Shown here: positions 33,091-40,716 of the stretch, piece by piece
How the letters are laid out: each line of letters begins with the position of its first letter
How positions within the stretch are numbered: position 1 is the stretch's first letter
From: Dehalococcoidia bacterium
GTDB lineage: Bacteria; Chloroflexota; Dehalococcoidia; Tepidiformales; Tepidiformaceae
Length of the DNA: 64,000 nucleotides
NCBI GenBank assembly: GCA_020850615.1
Contig: JADZEI010000032.1
Coordinates: 62,001-126,000, forward strand
Direction: 5' to 3'
The notes under the pieces: model-generated
Database searches by the model: none
The model's input: the letters and a program-made list of their open reading frames with translations, nothing else
What the model was told of the DNA's origin: nothing
Position numbers and translations under genes: made by a program

Positions 33091-34041
33091 ATGGCCCTCG
33101 CCGCTTCTGTGCTCGACCTCGCCGGGAACACGCCGCTTGTCGAGCTGCCCGACCTTTCGCCCCGGCCCGGGGTCCGCTTCTTCGCCAAGCTCGAAGCCCA
33201 GAACCCCACCGGCAGCGTGAAGGACCGCATCGTCCTCCGCCTGCTACAGAAAGCCCGCGCGGAGGGGCGGCTCGCGCCCGGTCAGCCCATCGTCGAAGCC
33301 TCCACCGGCAACACCGGCGTCGCCCTCGCCATGTACGGCCGCCTGCTCGGCCACCGCGTCGACGTCTGCGTCCCCGAGAGCGTCTACCCCGAGATCGAGG
33401 AACTCCTCCACGCCTACGGCGCGCGCGTGCGGAAGGTGCCGCGCCAGGCAGGGATCAAGACCGCGCTCGAAGTCGCGACCGTCGTCGCCGAACAGGAAGG
33501 CGCGTTCTACCTCGACCAGTTCGGCAGCCCCGAGAACGTCCGCACGCACTACGAGACCACCGGCGCGGAGATCCTCGCCGACCTCCCGGACGTCGATGTC
33601 TTCATCGCCGGCATCGGCACTGGCGGCACGATCAGCGGCGCCGGCCGCCGGCTCAAGGAGGCGAACCCCGCGTGCAAGGTCTTCGGCGTCGAACCCCGGC
33701 TCGGCGTGCACGTGCAGGGGCTCAAGTCGCTCGAAGACGGGTTCATCCCGCCCGTGCTCGACGAGTCCGTGCTCGACGGCAAGATCATCGTCGGCAACCG
33801 GCACGCATTCTCGCACGCGCGCCGGGCGATGCTGGCGGAGGGCATCTTCGGCGGGATCAGCTCCGGCGCCGTCCTCCACGCCGGCATGCGCGTCGCCAGC
33901 CGCCTCGAACGGGGCAACATCGTCATGATCTTCGCCGACGGCGGCTGGAAATACCTCGGCACCGACCTCTGGTCCGTCGACCACGACGACCCGGACGTCG
34001 ACCACCGCGACGACCCGGTGGACGACATCCTGTGGTGGTGA
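33091..34041 (+). CDS. cysK: Cysteine synthase family PLP enzyme
   Basis: A 316-residue O-acetylserine sulfhydrylase / cystathionine beta-synthase family member. The PLP lysine is in NPTGSVKDR (about residue 43), the substrate loop is ASTGNTGVALA, the phosphate-binding loop is GIGTGGTISG, and the serine that contacts the pyridine ring is in GGISSGA. It would make cysteine from O-acetylserine or O-phosphoserine and sulfide; the C-terminal Asp/His-rich tail (DHDDPDVDHRDDP) is unusual and could bind metal. TATACT (33079-33084) ends 6 bases before the ATG, a strong leaderless start. Confidence 0.9.
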   Translation: MALAASVLDLAGNTPLVELPDLSPRPGVRFFAKLEAQNPTGSVKDRIVLRLLQKARAEGRLAPGQPIVEASTGNTGVALAMYGRLLGHRVDVCVPESVYPEIEELLHAYGARVRKVPRQAGIKTALEVATVVAEQEGAFYLDQFGSPENVRTHYETTGAEILADLPDVDVFIAGIGTGGTISGAGRRLKEANPACKVFGVEPRLGVHVQGLKSLEDGFIPPVLDESVLDGKIIVGNRHAFSHARRAMLAEGIFGGISSGAVLHAGMRVASRLERGNIVMIFADGGWKYLGTDLWSVDHDDPDVDHRDDPVDDILWW

Positions 34042-34053
34042 GCTTCGTTGCTC

Positions 34054-34193
34054 TTGGCTGTTGGCTGTTAGCTATTGGTGCAGCGCTTCGCGGAAACATC
34101 ACGCGAGGTCGGACACGTCCCAACTGACGCTTCATCGCGGAACCGGCCGGCCCCCAACCAGGCACCAACAGCCAATCGCCAATAGCCAACAGC
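34054..34193. repeat. Element bounded by inverted heptamer arrays
   Basis: Left arm: TTGGCTG, TTGGCTG, TTAGCTA, TTGGTGC from 34054 in 7-base phase. Right arm: CAACAGC, CAATCGC, CAATAGC, CAACAGC (34166-34193), the reverse complement pattern. About 85 bases lie between. A related element with the same right-end GGCCCCCANCCAGG is at 58733-58932. Confidence 0.7.
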
Positions 34194-34197
34194 CCGG

Positions 34198-35001
34198 CTA
34201 CCCCGGGTACTCGATCACCCACCCCGGCTGCCGCTTCTCCGCGAACGATGTCATCCCTTCGCGGCCGTCCGCGCTATTGAAGAACTCGGCTGAGAGCTGC
34301 GCCATCCAGTCGAACGCCTCGCCCAGCGGCATGGAGGGCACGCGCCAGACGATCTCCTTGCCCGCCGCCAGCGCCCGCGGCGCAGCCTTCAGCAGGCTCG
34401 CGATGTACGCATCGACCTTGGCGTCGAGCTGGTCCGCCGGCACCACCGCGTTGAGCAGGCCAATCCGCGCCGCTTCGGCCGCATCGAAGGTGTCGCCGGT
34501 CTGGAACAGCTCGCGCGCCTTCATCACCCCGAGCCGCGGGAAGAGCGCCACCGAGATGACGCCCGGCGCCAGCCCGAGCCGCGCCTCCGTGAGCGCGAAC
34601 GTCGTCCCTTCGACCCCCACCGCGATGTCCGAGGCCGCGACCAGGCCGAGCCCGCCCGCGCGCGCCGTGCCCTGCGCCTTCGCCACCACCGGCTTCGGCG
34701 ACTCCATGATCGTCTGCAGGATCTTCGCCAGCCCGTTCCGCCCCAGCAGCGCCTGCGCCACCGACGGGTCCCCCGACTCGTTCGCGGCGCGCTGCTCCTT
34801 GAGGTCCGCACCCGAACAGAACACCGGCCCCGTCCCGGTGAGCACGATGACCCGTACCGCGTCGTCGGCCAGGGCCGCGTCCAGCTGCCGCGCGAGGTCG
34901 CTGACGAGGCGCACGGAGAGCGCGTTCCGGTTCGAAGGCGAGTCGAGCGTAATCGTGCCGACGCCGCGGTGGATGTCGAGGTGGACCAGTTCGTCAGTCA
35001 T
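34198..35001 (-). CDS. Enoyl-CoA hydratase/isomerase family protein
   Basis: A 267-residue crotonase-fold protein with the oxyanion-hole sequence FCSGADLKE (about residue 62), AGGLGLVAASDIAV (about 110) and the catalytic glutamate in ALTEARLGLAPG. It resembles methylglutaconyl-CoA hydratases of leucine breakdown, which would fit the carboxylase two genes upstream. TAGGAT (35008-35013, minus strand) ends 6 bases before the ATG, so besides read-through from the operon it may have its own leaderless transcript. Confidence 0.88.
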   Translation of the reverse strand: MTDELVHLDIHRGVGTITLDSPSNRNALSVRLVSDLARQLDAALADDAVRVIVLTGTGPVFCSGADLKEQRAANESGDPSVAQALLGRNGLAKILQTIMESPKPVVAKAQGTARAGGLGLVAASDIAVGVEGTTFALTEARLGLAPGVISVALFPRLGVMKARELFQTGDTFDAAEAARIGLLNAVVPADQLDAKVDAYIASLLKAAPRALAAGKEIVWRVPSMPLGEAFDWMAQLSAEFFNSADGREGMTSFAEKRQPGWVIEYPG

Positions 35002-35025
35002 GCGCGCATCCTACCGGCCGCGGCA

Positions 35026-35823
35026 CTACGGGTGCGGGCGGAACTGCCCGGGCTGGCGCCCCTGCCCCGGCGGGCCCGCGAACGCCTGCGCGATCGACAT
35101 CCACTCCGCCGCCGCCTCGCCTTCGATCACGAGGTCCGTGTCGGCGACGTGGCGGCGCTGCGTGCAGACCATGCAGAAGTCCTCCGCCGGGCCGCTGATC
35201 CGGTCGGGCGCCGCTTCCGGGCCATGCGCCCACTGTTCGCCGTTGGGGCCGGTGAGCTCGACGCGCACCTCGGCCGCCGGCATCGTCATCCCGCGCACCG
35301 AATAGGCGTACGCCCGCGTCCGGTAGCTGATGAACGCGACGTGGCGGAGCCGCTCCGTCCGCGGCCGCTCGTGCTCGATGACGTCCTCGATGTCGAGCCC
35401 GTGCGACCAGCACTCCATCAGCCGCGCCGTGAACGAGGACGTGGGCGACATGTCCGGGCCGTACCAGGGCACGCGGCCCTCCTCGCTCGCGGTCGTGCCG
35501 GCCCGCACGAGCGCCGAGCTCGCCTCGCGCCACCACGCCAGCAGCTCCGCCGGGGCCATCGCGCGGCCCTTGCTGAGGTAGGCCGGCTCCGTGGGGTCAC
35601 CGCCGCGCATCGCGCGCGCGTTCGCCCGGAACCCCTCCGGGTCGCGCAGCGAGAGCGCCGCCTGTTCGTCGAAGAACGCCAGGTGCGCAACCTGGTCCCG
35701 GACCGCCCAGCCCGGCGCGTGCGTCGGCCGGTCCCACGCCTCCGGCGGCAGGTCGCGGATCATCCGGTCGATCTCCGCGTGCTCGGCGGCAAGGTCCGCC
35801 ACGATCTCCGCGAGCCTGCTCAT
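35026..35823 (-). CDS. TIGR03084-type DinB/MDMPI-fold protein
   Basis: A 265-residue protein related to mycothiol-dependent maleylpyruvate isomerase N-terminal (DinB) domains. The four-helix bundle carries the metal-type histidines: WAVRDQVAHLAFFD and, later, MECWSHGLDIEDVI. The C-terminal part (VRVELTGPNGEQW) resembles the wHTH/SCP2-like end of the TIGR03084 family. These proteins occur beside acyl-CoA metabolism genes but have no proven reaction. Its ATG overlaps the stop of the carboxylase gene (ATGA), so the two are translationally coupled. Confidence 0.78.
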   Translation of the reverse strand: MSRLAEIVADLAAEHAEIDRMIRDLPPEAWDRPTHAPGWAVRDQVAHLAFFDEQAALSLRDPEGFRANARAMRGGDPTEPAYLSKGRAMAPAELLAWWREASSALVRAGTTASEEGRVPWYGPDMSPTSSFTARLMECWSHGLDIEDVIEHERPRTERLRHVAFISYRTRAYAYSVRGMTMPAAEVRVELTGPNGEQWAHGPEAAPDRISGPAEDFCMVCTQRRHVADTDLVIEGEAAAEWMSIAQAFAGPPGQGRQPGQFRPHP

Positions 35824-37823
35824 CCCTGCCCTCCCTCGCCGGCGTCGATGACCACGAGGGTGGCGCCGCCTTCCACCTGTTGCCCCGGCGCGACGTTCAC
35901 TCGCGCCACCACGCCGCCGCCGGACGCGGTCACGTGGTGCTCCATCTTCATCGCCTCCAGCACGACGAGGAGCTGCCCGTCGTGGACGCGGTCGCCGGGC
36001 TGCACGTGGACCGCGACGACCTTGCCCGGCATCGGCGCCGCGTAGCCGCCCGCCTGGGCCTGGGCCTGCGCCTTCGGGAAGCGCGGCAGCTCGCCCAGGG
36101 CGTACTCGTCGCCGCCCCGGCGCTGTACCCACGCCCGGCCGCCCGCGCGCAGCACGTCGAACCGGCCGGTGAGCGTCGCCCCGCGCCACGCCGCCTCCAC
36201 CACCAGCCCCTCCGCGTCGTACTCCACGACGGTGAGCGTGCTCGTCTCGCCCGGCTCATTGTCCTCGAACACGAACTTGCGCGGCGCCGGCCGGTGGTGC
36301 GCGACCCGGTAGGTTGCCCCGCCGCATTCGAACTCGACCGGCGCGGCAGCGTGCGGGTTGTTCCGCCACCCGGGCGCGATCGCGGGCCAGCTCCCCGCCG
36401 CCGCCACCCGCCCGAGCTCCTCGTGCGCGACCGCGACATACGCCGCGAGCTGCGCATCGCGCCCCTCGTGTGTCCGCGCCGGGCGCACGCGCTCGATGAA
36501 GTCCGTGGTCGTGTCCCCGGCGAGGAACGCGTCATGCCGCAGCACGTTCGCGAGGAAGTCGCGGTTCGTCGTGAGCCCGTGCACGCGCAGCTGCTTCAGC
36601 ACCAGCGCCAGCCGCAGCGCCGCCTCCTCCCGCGTCGCCGCGTGCGTGATCACCTTCGCGATCATGGGGTCGAACTGCACCGGCACGACGCTCCCGCTCT
36701 CGACCGCGCTCTCCATCCGGTGCGGCACGTCCGCGGGTGGTTCGAACCAGAGCACGGGCCCGGGCGATGGCAGGAAGTCCTGGGCCGGGTCCTCCGCGTA
36801 GAGCCGCACCTCGATCGCGTGGCCATCGATGCGCAGGTCCTCCTGCGCGAACGATAGCGCGTGCCCCTCGGCCACCCGGATCTGCTCGCGGACGAGGTCG
36901 ATGCCCGTGATCGCCTCGGTCACGGGGTGCTCCACCTGCAGGCGCGTGTTCATTTCGAGGAAGTAGAACTGCCCGTGTTCGTCCACCAGGAACTCGACCG
37001 TGCCCGCGTTGTCGTAGCCGATCGCGTACGCGGCCTGTACCGCTGCCTCGCCCAGGCGCCGTCGCAGCTCGGCGTCCACCGCCGGCGAGGGCGCCTCCTC
37101 GACCACCTTCTGGTGCCGCCGCTGGATGCTGCATTCCCGCTCGAACAGGTGGACGACGTTGCCGTGGCGGTCGCCGAAGACCTGCACTTCGATGTGCCGC
37201 GCCCGCTCCAGGTATCGCTCGAGGAACACCGTCTCGTTGCCGAACGCGCCCAGCGCTTCGCGGCGCGCGCTTTCGACCGCGCCGAGCAGCTTGAGCGGCC
37301 CGGGGACCACGCGCATCCCGCGACCGCCGCCTCCGCCGCTCGCCTTCACCAGCACCGGGTAGCGGATTCCTTCCGCCTGCGCGAGGAGCTCGTCGCCGGG
37401 CTCGCCGCGCACCTCGATGCTCGGGAGCATCGGCACGCCCGCCGCCTGGAGCCGCGCCTTCGCGGCCAGCTTGTCGCCCATCGCCGCGATCGCCGCCGGG
37501 TTCGGCCCCACCCACGTCAGCCCGGCATCGAGCACCGCCTGGGGGAAGGCCGCGTTCTCGCTGAGGAACCCGTACCCGGGATGGACCGCGTCGGCGCCGG
37601 CCGCGCGCGCCGCGGCAATGAGCTGCTCGATGTCCAGGTACGTCTCCGCCGCCGACTCACCCCGGAGCGGCACCGCCAGCCCCGCCTCGCCCACGAACGG
37701 CAGCCCCGCATCCGGCGCCGCATACACGGCCACGGTCTCGATGCCCATCGCCCGGCACGTCCGGAACACCCGCCGCGCGATCTCCCCGCGGTTGGCCACC
37801 AGCAACCGCCGCACGCGCCCCAT
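35820..37823 (-). CDS. Acyl-CoA carboxylase alpha subunit (biotin carboxylase + BCCP)
   Basis: A 667-residue fusion that carboxylates its own biotin. The biotin carboxylase domain covers residues 1-450 (LLVANRGEIARRVFR, HPGYGFLSEN, the ATP-grasp loop KASGGGGGRGMR, FLEMNTRLQVEHPVTE). A linker of about 130 residues is followed by the biotinyl domain with the acceptor Lys626 in EAMKMEH. The length and linker fit alpha subunits of methylcrotonyl-, geranyl- or propionyl-CoA carboxylases. The beta (carboxyltransferase) subunit is not in this window. With the enoyl-CoA hydratase downstream, leucine catabolism is the best guess. ATG 37823 with GGGGAG six bases upstream is preferred to the GTG at 37826. 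Confidence 0.93.
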   Translation of the reverse strand: MGRVRRLLVANRGEIARRVFRTCRAMGIETVAVYAAPDAGLPFVGEAGLAVPLRGESAAETYLDIEQLIAAARAAGADAVHPGYGFLSENAAFPQAVLDAGLTWVGPNPAAIAAMGDKLAAKARLQAAGVPMLPSIEVRGEPGDELLAQAEGIRYPVLVKASGGGGGRGMRVVPGPLKLLGAVESARREALGAFGNETVFLERYLERARHIEVQVFGDRHGNVVHLFERECSIQRRHQKVVEEAPSPAVDAELRRRLGEAAVQAAYAIGYDNAGTVEFLVDEHGQFYFLEMNTRLQVEHPVTEAITGIDLVREQIRVAEGHALSFAQEDLRIDGHAIEVRLYAEDPAQDFLPSPGPVLWFEPPADVPHRMESAVESGSVVPVQFDPMIAKVITHAATREEAALRLALVLKQLRVHGLTTNRDFLANVLRHDAFLAGDTTTDFIERVRPARTHEGRDAQLAAYVAVAHEELGRVAAAGSWPAIAPGWRNNPHAAAPVEFECGGATYRVAHHRPAPRKFVFEDNEPGETSTLTVVEYDAEGLVVEAAWRGATLTGRFDVLRAGGRAWVQRRGGDEYALGELPRFPKAQAQAQAGGYAAPMPGKVVAVHVQPGDRVHDGQLLVVLEAMKMEHHVTASGGGVVARVNVAPGQQVEGGATLVVIDAGEGGQG

Positions 37824-37897
37824 CACCAGCTCCCCGGCCGGCAGCAGGCCTGGTTCGTCGCATCATCCCCCCGCAGGGCTCGCGAATCACCGCAAAC

Positions 37898-38053
37898 AGC
37901 TCCCCCTCGCCTGCCGCAGCGGGAGACACCATGGCAAAGGGCCAGGATGGCGGATGAAAATCGACTCTCGTCAGGGAGAGTCAACGAATAACGAATCCAG
38001 ATGTCCGGAACCACGGGGCTATTTTCAGAGCAGAGGGGGCCGGGGGGTGAGGG
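37898..38053. repeat. Module A repeat split by a 100-bp insertion
   Basis: The two halves of an inverted module A, AGCTCCCCCTCGCCTGCCGC (from 37898) and GAGGGGGCCGGGGGGTGAGG (ending 38053), are separated by 100 bases. The insert contains a GACTCTC/GAGAGTC hairpin around 37966 and a CGAATAA CGAATCC heptamer pair. The gap 37827-38200 has no gene. Confidence 0.5.
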
Positions 38054-38149
38054 CACATAAACCATCGCGGCCAGAATCTACAGGATCACAACGCCACCGT
38101 CCGGCCATCCGCACCACCGCCGATGCAGCGGCCCATCCAGCGTCGACCG

Positions 38150-38195
38150 AACTCCCGCTCGCCCACCGCGGCGGGCGAGGGCGCAGGGTGAGGGC
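38150..38195. repeat. Dispersed repeat module A, inverted
   Basis: ACTCCCGCTCGCCCACCGCG then GGGCGAGGGCGCAGGGTGAG, a diverged inverted module A copy that ends 5 bases before the stop of the small HTH gene. Confidence 0.6.
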
Positions 38196-38200
38196 CCGGC

Positions 38201-38401
38201 CTAGTGCAGCGCCGGCTCCCCTTCGATAACCGCCGTCAGCCGCTCCACCGGCACGCCGAGCAGCGTCGCCGCATCCGCGATGCGGTAATCATAGAGCTCC
38301 CGCGTGACGCCCATCCGGGCGAGACGTGGCCCTGCCGCGGGCCGCACGCGAAGCGCTTCGTAGACGGATACGGAACCGGGGACTCGAGCTTCGTACGCCA
38401 T
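38201..38401 (-). CDS. Small helix-turn-helix-like protein
   Basis: A 66-residue protein. The C-terminal half, YRIADAATLLGVPVERLTAVIEG, has the spacing of an excisionase/MerR-like helix-turn-helix; the first half is a short strand-rich region. Possible small regulator, family not assigned. I use ATG 38401, preceded by GGAGG with a 5-base gap; the frame upstream to 38434 lacks a better site. It is divergent from the riboswitch operon, 200 bases away. Confidence 0.5.
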   Translation of the reverse strand: MAYEARVPGSVSVYEALRVRPAAGPRLARMGVTRELYDYRIADAATLLGVPVERLTAVIEGEPALH

Positions 38402-38606
38402 GACGACCTCCACCGGCGCCACCATGCCCGACACGTGTTACGCATGCGTGTCGCTGACATGGCAACCGCATTGCCACGGACACCGTACCCCCGTTCGCCC
38501 TTGGGAAAGCGATGTACGCCAAATATTTACGATTCCGGGCCCTCCCGCGCCCGGTCATCGAATTTACAGATGCGGGCGGCCCACCCGCGGCGGCCTGTGG
38601 TACAGT

Positions 38607-38722
38607 CGAATGGTCGAATCCGGCGCCCGCCGGAACGGGGGAACCACCACCTGGGGTGCATGCGCAAACCGCGCACGGCGACTTCCGACGCCGAACCCGT
38701 CAGCTAACCCCGTAGACGTTCG
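38607..38722 (+). promoter_or_regulatory. Cyclic di-AMP riboswitch (ydaO/yuaA type)
   Basis: The sequence follows the ydaO consensus in order: CGAATCCGGC (near 38615), GAACGGGGGAACCA, TGGGGTGCATGCG, then CCGAACCCGTCAGCTAACCC and CGTAGACG. A closing stem CGAATG/CGTTCG can join 38607-38612 to 38717-38722. TACAGT at 38601-38606 may be the -10 box. Just after it, an 8-bp hairpin (38723-38730 with 38737-38744) contains GCCTCC, which could instead pair with GGAGGC at 38784-38789, the ribosome-binding site of the next ORF. This suggests translational control, by inference. Ligand assignment rests on the well-known family. Confidence 0.88.
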
Positions 38723-38795
38723 GGGGGCTGCGTTACCAGCCTCCACATTCGCACGCAGGCGCCACGCGCGCCGGCACAACCGCGGAGGCAGGCTG

Positions 38796-38951
38796 GTGAC
38801 CCCCACCAACCACGCATCGGCATTCGTATCGGTCCGCGCGCGGCTCGCGGCGTACGTGTCGCGTCACTCGCGCCGGACGTGCCTGCTCGCCGTCTCCCGG
38901 CCCTGGGAGCCGGACCGTATCCACCAGCCCCGCGGCGACGGGGGGGCCTGA
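38796..38951 (+). CDS. Riboswitch-associated 51-residue ORF
   Basis: A GTG start with GGAGG exactly 7 bases upstream opens a 51-codon frame. The product is basic (SVRARLAAYVSRHSRRTCLL in the middle) and ends with DRIHQPRGDGGA. It has no recognisable domain. It is the first ORF after the c-di-AMP riboswitch, so it may be a real small protein, or a leader ORF whose translation is what the riboswitch controls. Confidence 0.4.
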   Translation: MTPTNHASAFVSVRARLAAYVSRHSRRTCLLAVSRPWEPDRIHQPRGDGGA

Positions 38952-39048
38952 GCCCAGCCACCGGCGAAATCCCGGCCCACTCCGCCGGGCGCGAGCGGAC
39001 GCGCAGCTGCGTGCGCTCCGCCGCGCCCCCGCGCATCCCGGAGGGCTC

Positions 39049-39210
39049 ATGCGAAGCAAGAAAGACGAACCTTGCACCCATCACTGGCTCCTCGAGTCGC
39101 CCGAAGGTGGCGCCGTCAGGGGCCGCTGCAAGCTCTGCGGCGAATGCCGCGTCTTCAACGCGCCGCCCCGGCGCGGGTACGGCGCCCCCGCGCGCACGCA
39201 CTCCGCGTAG
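39049..39210 (+). CDS. Small Cys/His protein, zinc-ribbon-like
   Basis: A 53-residue protein with CTHHWLLESPEGGAVRGRCK followed by LCGECRVF. The pattern Cys-x-His-His-Trp ... Cys-x2-Cys resembles small zinc-binding proteins seen in GC-rich Gram-positive and Chloroflexota genomes. GGAGGG precedes the ATG. It sits between the 51-residue ORF and the aminomutase gene, 25 bases upstream of the latter, and probably shares their transcript. Confidence 0.6.
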   Translation: MRSKKDEPCTHHWLLESPEGGAVRGRCKLCGECRVFNAPPRRGYGAPARTHSA

Positions 39211-39235
39211 CAGCGCACCGCCTGGAGGGATGACC

Positions 39236-40585
39236 ATGACACAGCTGCTGACCCGCCCGGCACCCGTGCCGAGCGACCGCTACCAGGCCTACACGAGCCA
39301 CAACTACCGCGATATCCCGCAGGTGCGGCGCCTCAGCGAGGCCCAGCGCCGCGCCATCGATGTCGTCTCGCAGGTCCTGCCGTTCAAGACGAACAACTAC
39401 GTCATCGACCAGCTCATCGACTGGGACGCGGTCCCCACCGACCCGATGTTCGTCCTGAACTTCCCGCAGGAGGGCATGCTCCGCCCGGCCGACTTCGCCC
39501 GGATGGCGGCGCTGATCGATTCCGGCGCCCCCCGCGACGCGGTCCGCGCTGCCGCCGACGAGATCCGCCTTTCCCTGAACCCGCACCCGGCCGGCCAGAT
39601 GGAGCACAACGTCCCCGAGCTGGATGGCGTGCGCCTCTCCGGGCTCCAGCACAAGTACCCCGAGACCGTGCTCTTCTTCCCCAGCAACGGGCAGACCTGC
39701 CACGCCTACTGCACCTTCTGCTTCCGCTGGCCCCAGTTCGTCGGCATGGACGGCCTCCAGTTCGCGATGCGCGAGGTGAGCCTCCTGGTCGCCTACCTCC
39801 GCCGCCACCCGGAGGTCACGAACGTCCTGTTCACCGGCGGCGACCCCATGGTCATGCGCACGGACCGGCTCGCCGCCTACGTCGACGCCATCCTGGAAGC
39901 GCGCATCCCGCACCTCACGACCATCCGCTTCGGCACCAAGTCGCTGGGCTACTGGCCCTACCGGTTCATGGGTGAAGACGGCGAGCAGCTCCTCGCGCTC
40001 TTCCGGCGGATCCGCGCAGCCGGGCTGCACGTCGCCGTCATGGCGCACTTCAACCACCCGCGCGAGCTTTCCACCCCGGCCGTCCGCGAAGCGATCGAGC
40101 GCATCCGCGAGACCGGCGCGCAGGTGCGCACGCAGTCGCCGGTGATGCGCAACATCAACGACGACCCGGCCGCGTGGCGCGACATGTGGCGCGAACAGGT
40201 CCGCCTCGGCGCCATCCCGTACTACATGTTCGTCGCGCGGGACACCGGCGCGAAGCACTACTTTGAGGTGCCGCTCGTCCGCGCCTGGGAGATCTTCCAC
40301 CAGGCCTACCAGCAGGTGTCGGGGCTCGCCCGCACCGTGCGCGGGCCGAGCATGTCGTGCGAACCGGGGAAGGTCGCGGTCCTCGGTCCCGCCACCGTCC
40401 GCGGCGAACGGGTCCTCACGCTCATGCTGCTCCAGGGGCGCAACCCGGACTGGGTCACCCGCCCGTTCTTCGCCGCCTACGACGAACAGGCCACCTGGAT
40501 GGACGAGCTCCGCCCCGCGTTCGGCGAGACCCGCTTCTTCTTCGAACCCGACCCCCAGGCGGAGGATGCCGCCCTCGACGAATGA
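39236..40585 (+). CDS. KamA-family radical SAM aminomutase
   Basis: A 449-residue homologue of lysine 2,3-aminomutase. It has the radical SAM cluster Cys155-x3-Cys159-x2-Cys162 (CHAYCTFC), the SAM motif FTGGDPMVM, KSLGYWPYRF and a C-terminal EPGKVAVLG in which Lys379 could hold PLP. The residues that hold the lysine side chain in KamA (two aspartates) are not kept: by my alignment one position is Arg335 (FVARDT) and the other is Ser/Cys. The substrate is therefore probably not lysine, perhaps an acidic amino acid. ATG 39236 has GGAGG 7 bases upstream; ATG 39230 is too close to it. It ends the riboswitch-led operon. Confidence 0.85.
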   Translation: MTQLLTRPAPVPSDRYQAYTSHNYRDIPQVRRLSEAQRRAIDVVSQVLPFKTNNYVIDQLIDWDAVPTDPMFVLNFPQEGMLRPADFARMAALIDSGAPRDAVRAAADEIRLSLNPHPAGQMEHNVPELDGVRLSGLQHKYPETVLFFPSNGQTCHAYCTFCFRWPQFVGMDGLQFAMREVSLLVAYLRRHPEVTNVLFTGGDPMVMRTDRLAAYVDAILEARIPHLTTIRFGTKSLGYWPYRFMGEDGEQLLALFRRIRAAGLHVAVMAHFNHPRELSTPAVREAIERIRETGAQVRTQSPVMRNINDDPAAWRDMWREQVRLGAIPYYMFVARDTGAKHYFEVPLVRAWEIFHQAYQQVSGLARTVRGPSMSCEPGKVAVLGPATVRGERVLTLMLLQGRNPDWVTRPFFAAYDEQATWMDELRPAFGETRFFFEPDPQAEDAALDE

Positions 40586-40716
40586 CCCGCCGTCCACCGG
40601 TTCAAGGCCGCAGCGCGAGCAGCATCCGGCTGCCGGGCGGAATCCTCCACGAACCGTGACGTACACCGGGCCGCGCCACCAACAGTGCGGCCGGGCGATC
40701 ACCCCACTCCGCGGCG

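Noticed and set aside
37827-38200. Gene in the gap between the carboxylase and the small HTH gene
   Set aside because: All frames are repeat-derived (module A copies and short inverted repeats) and low in protein-like character.
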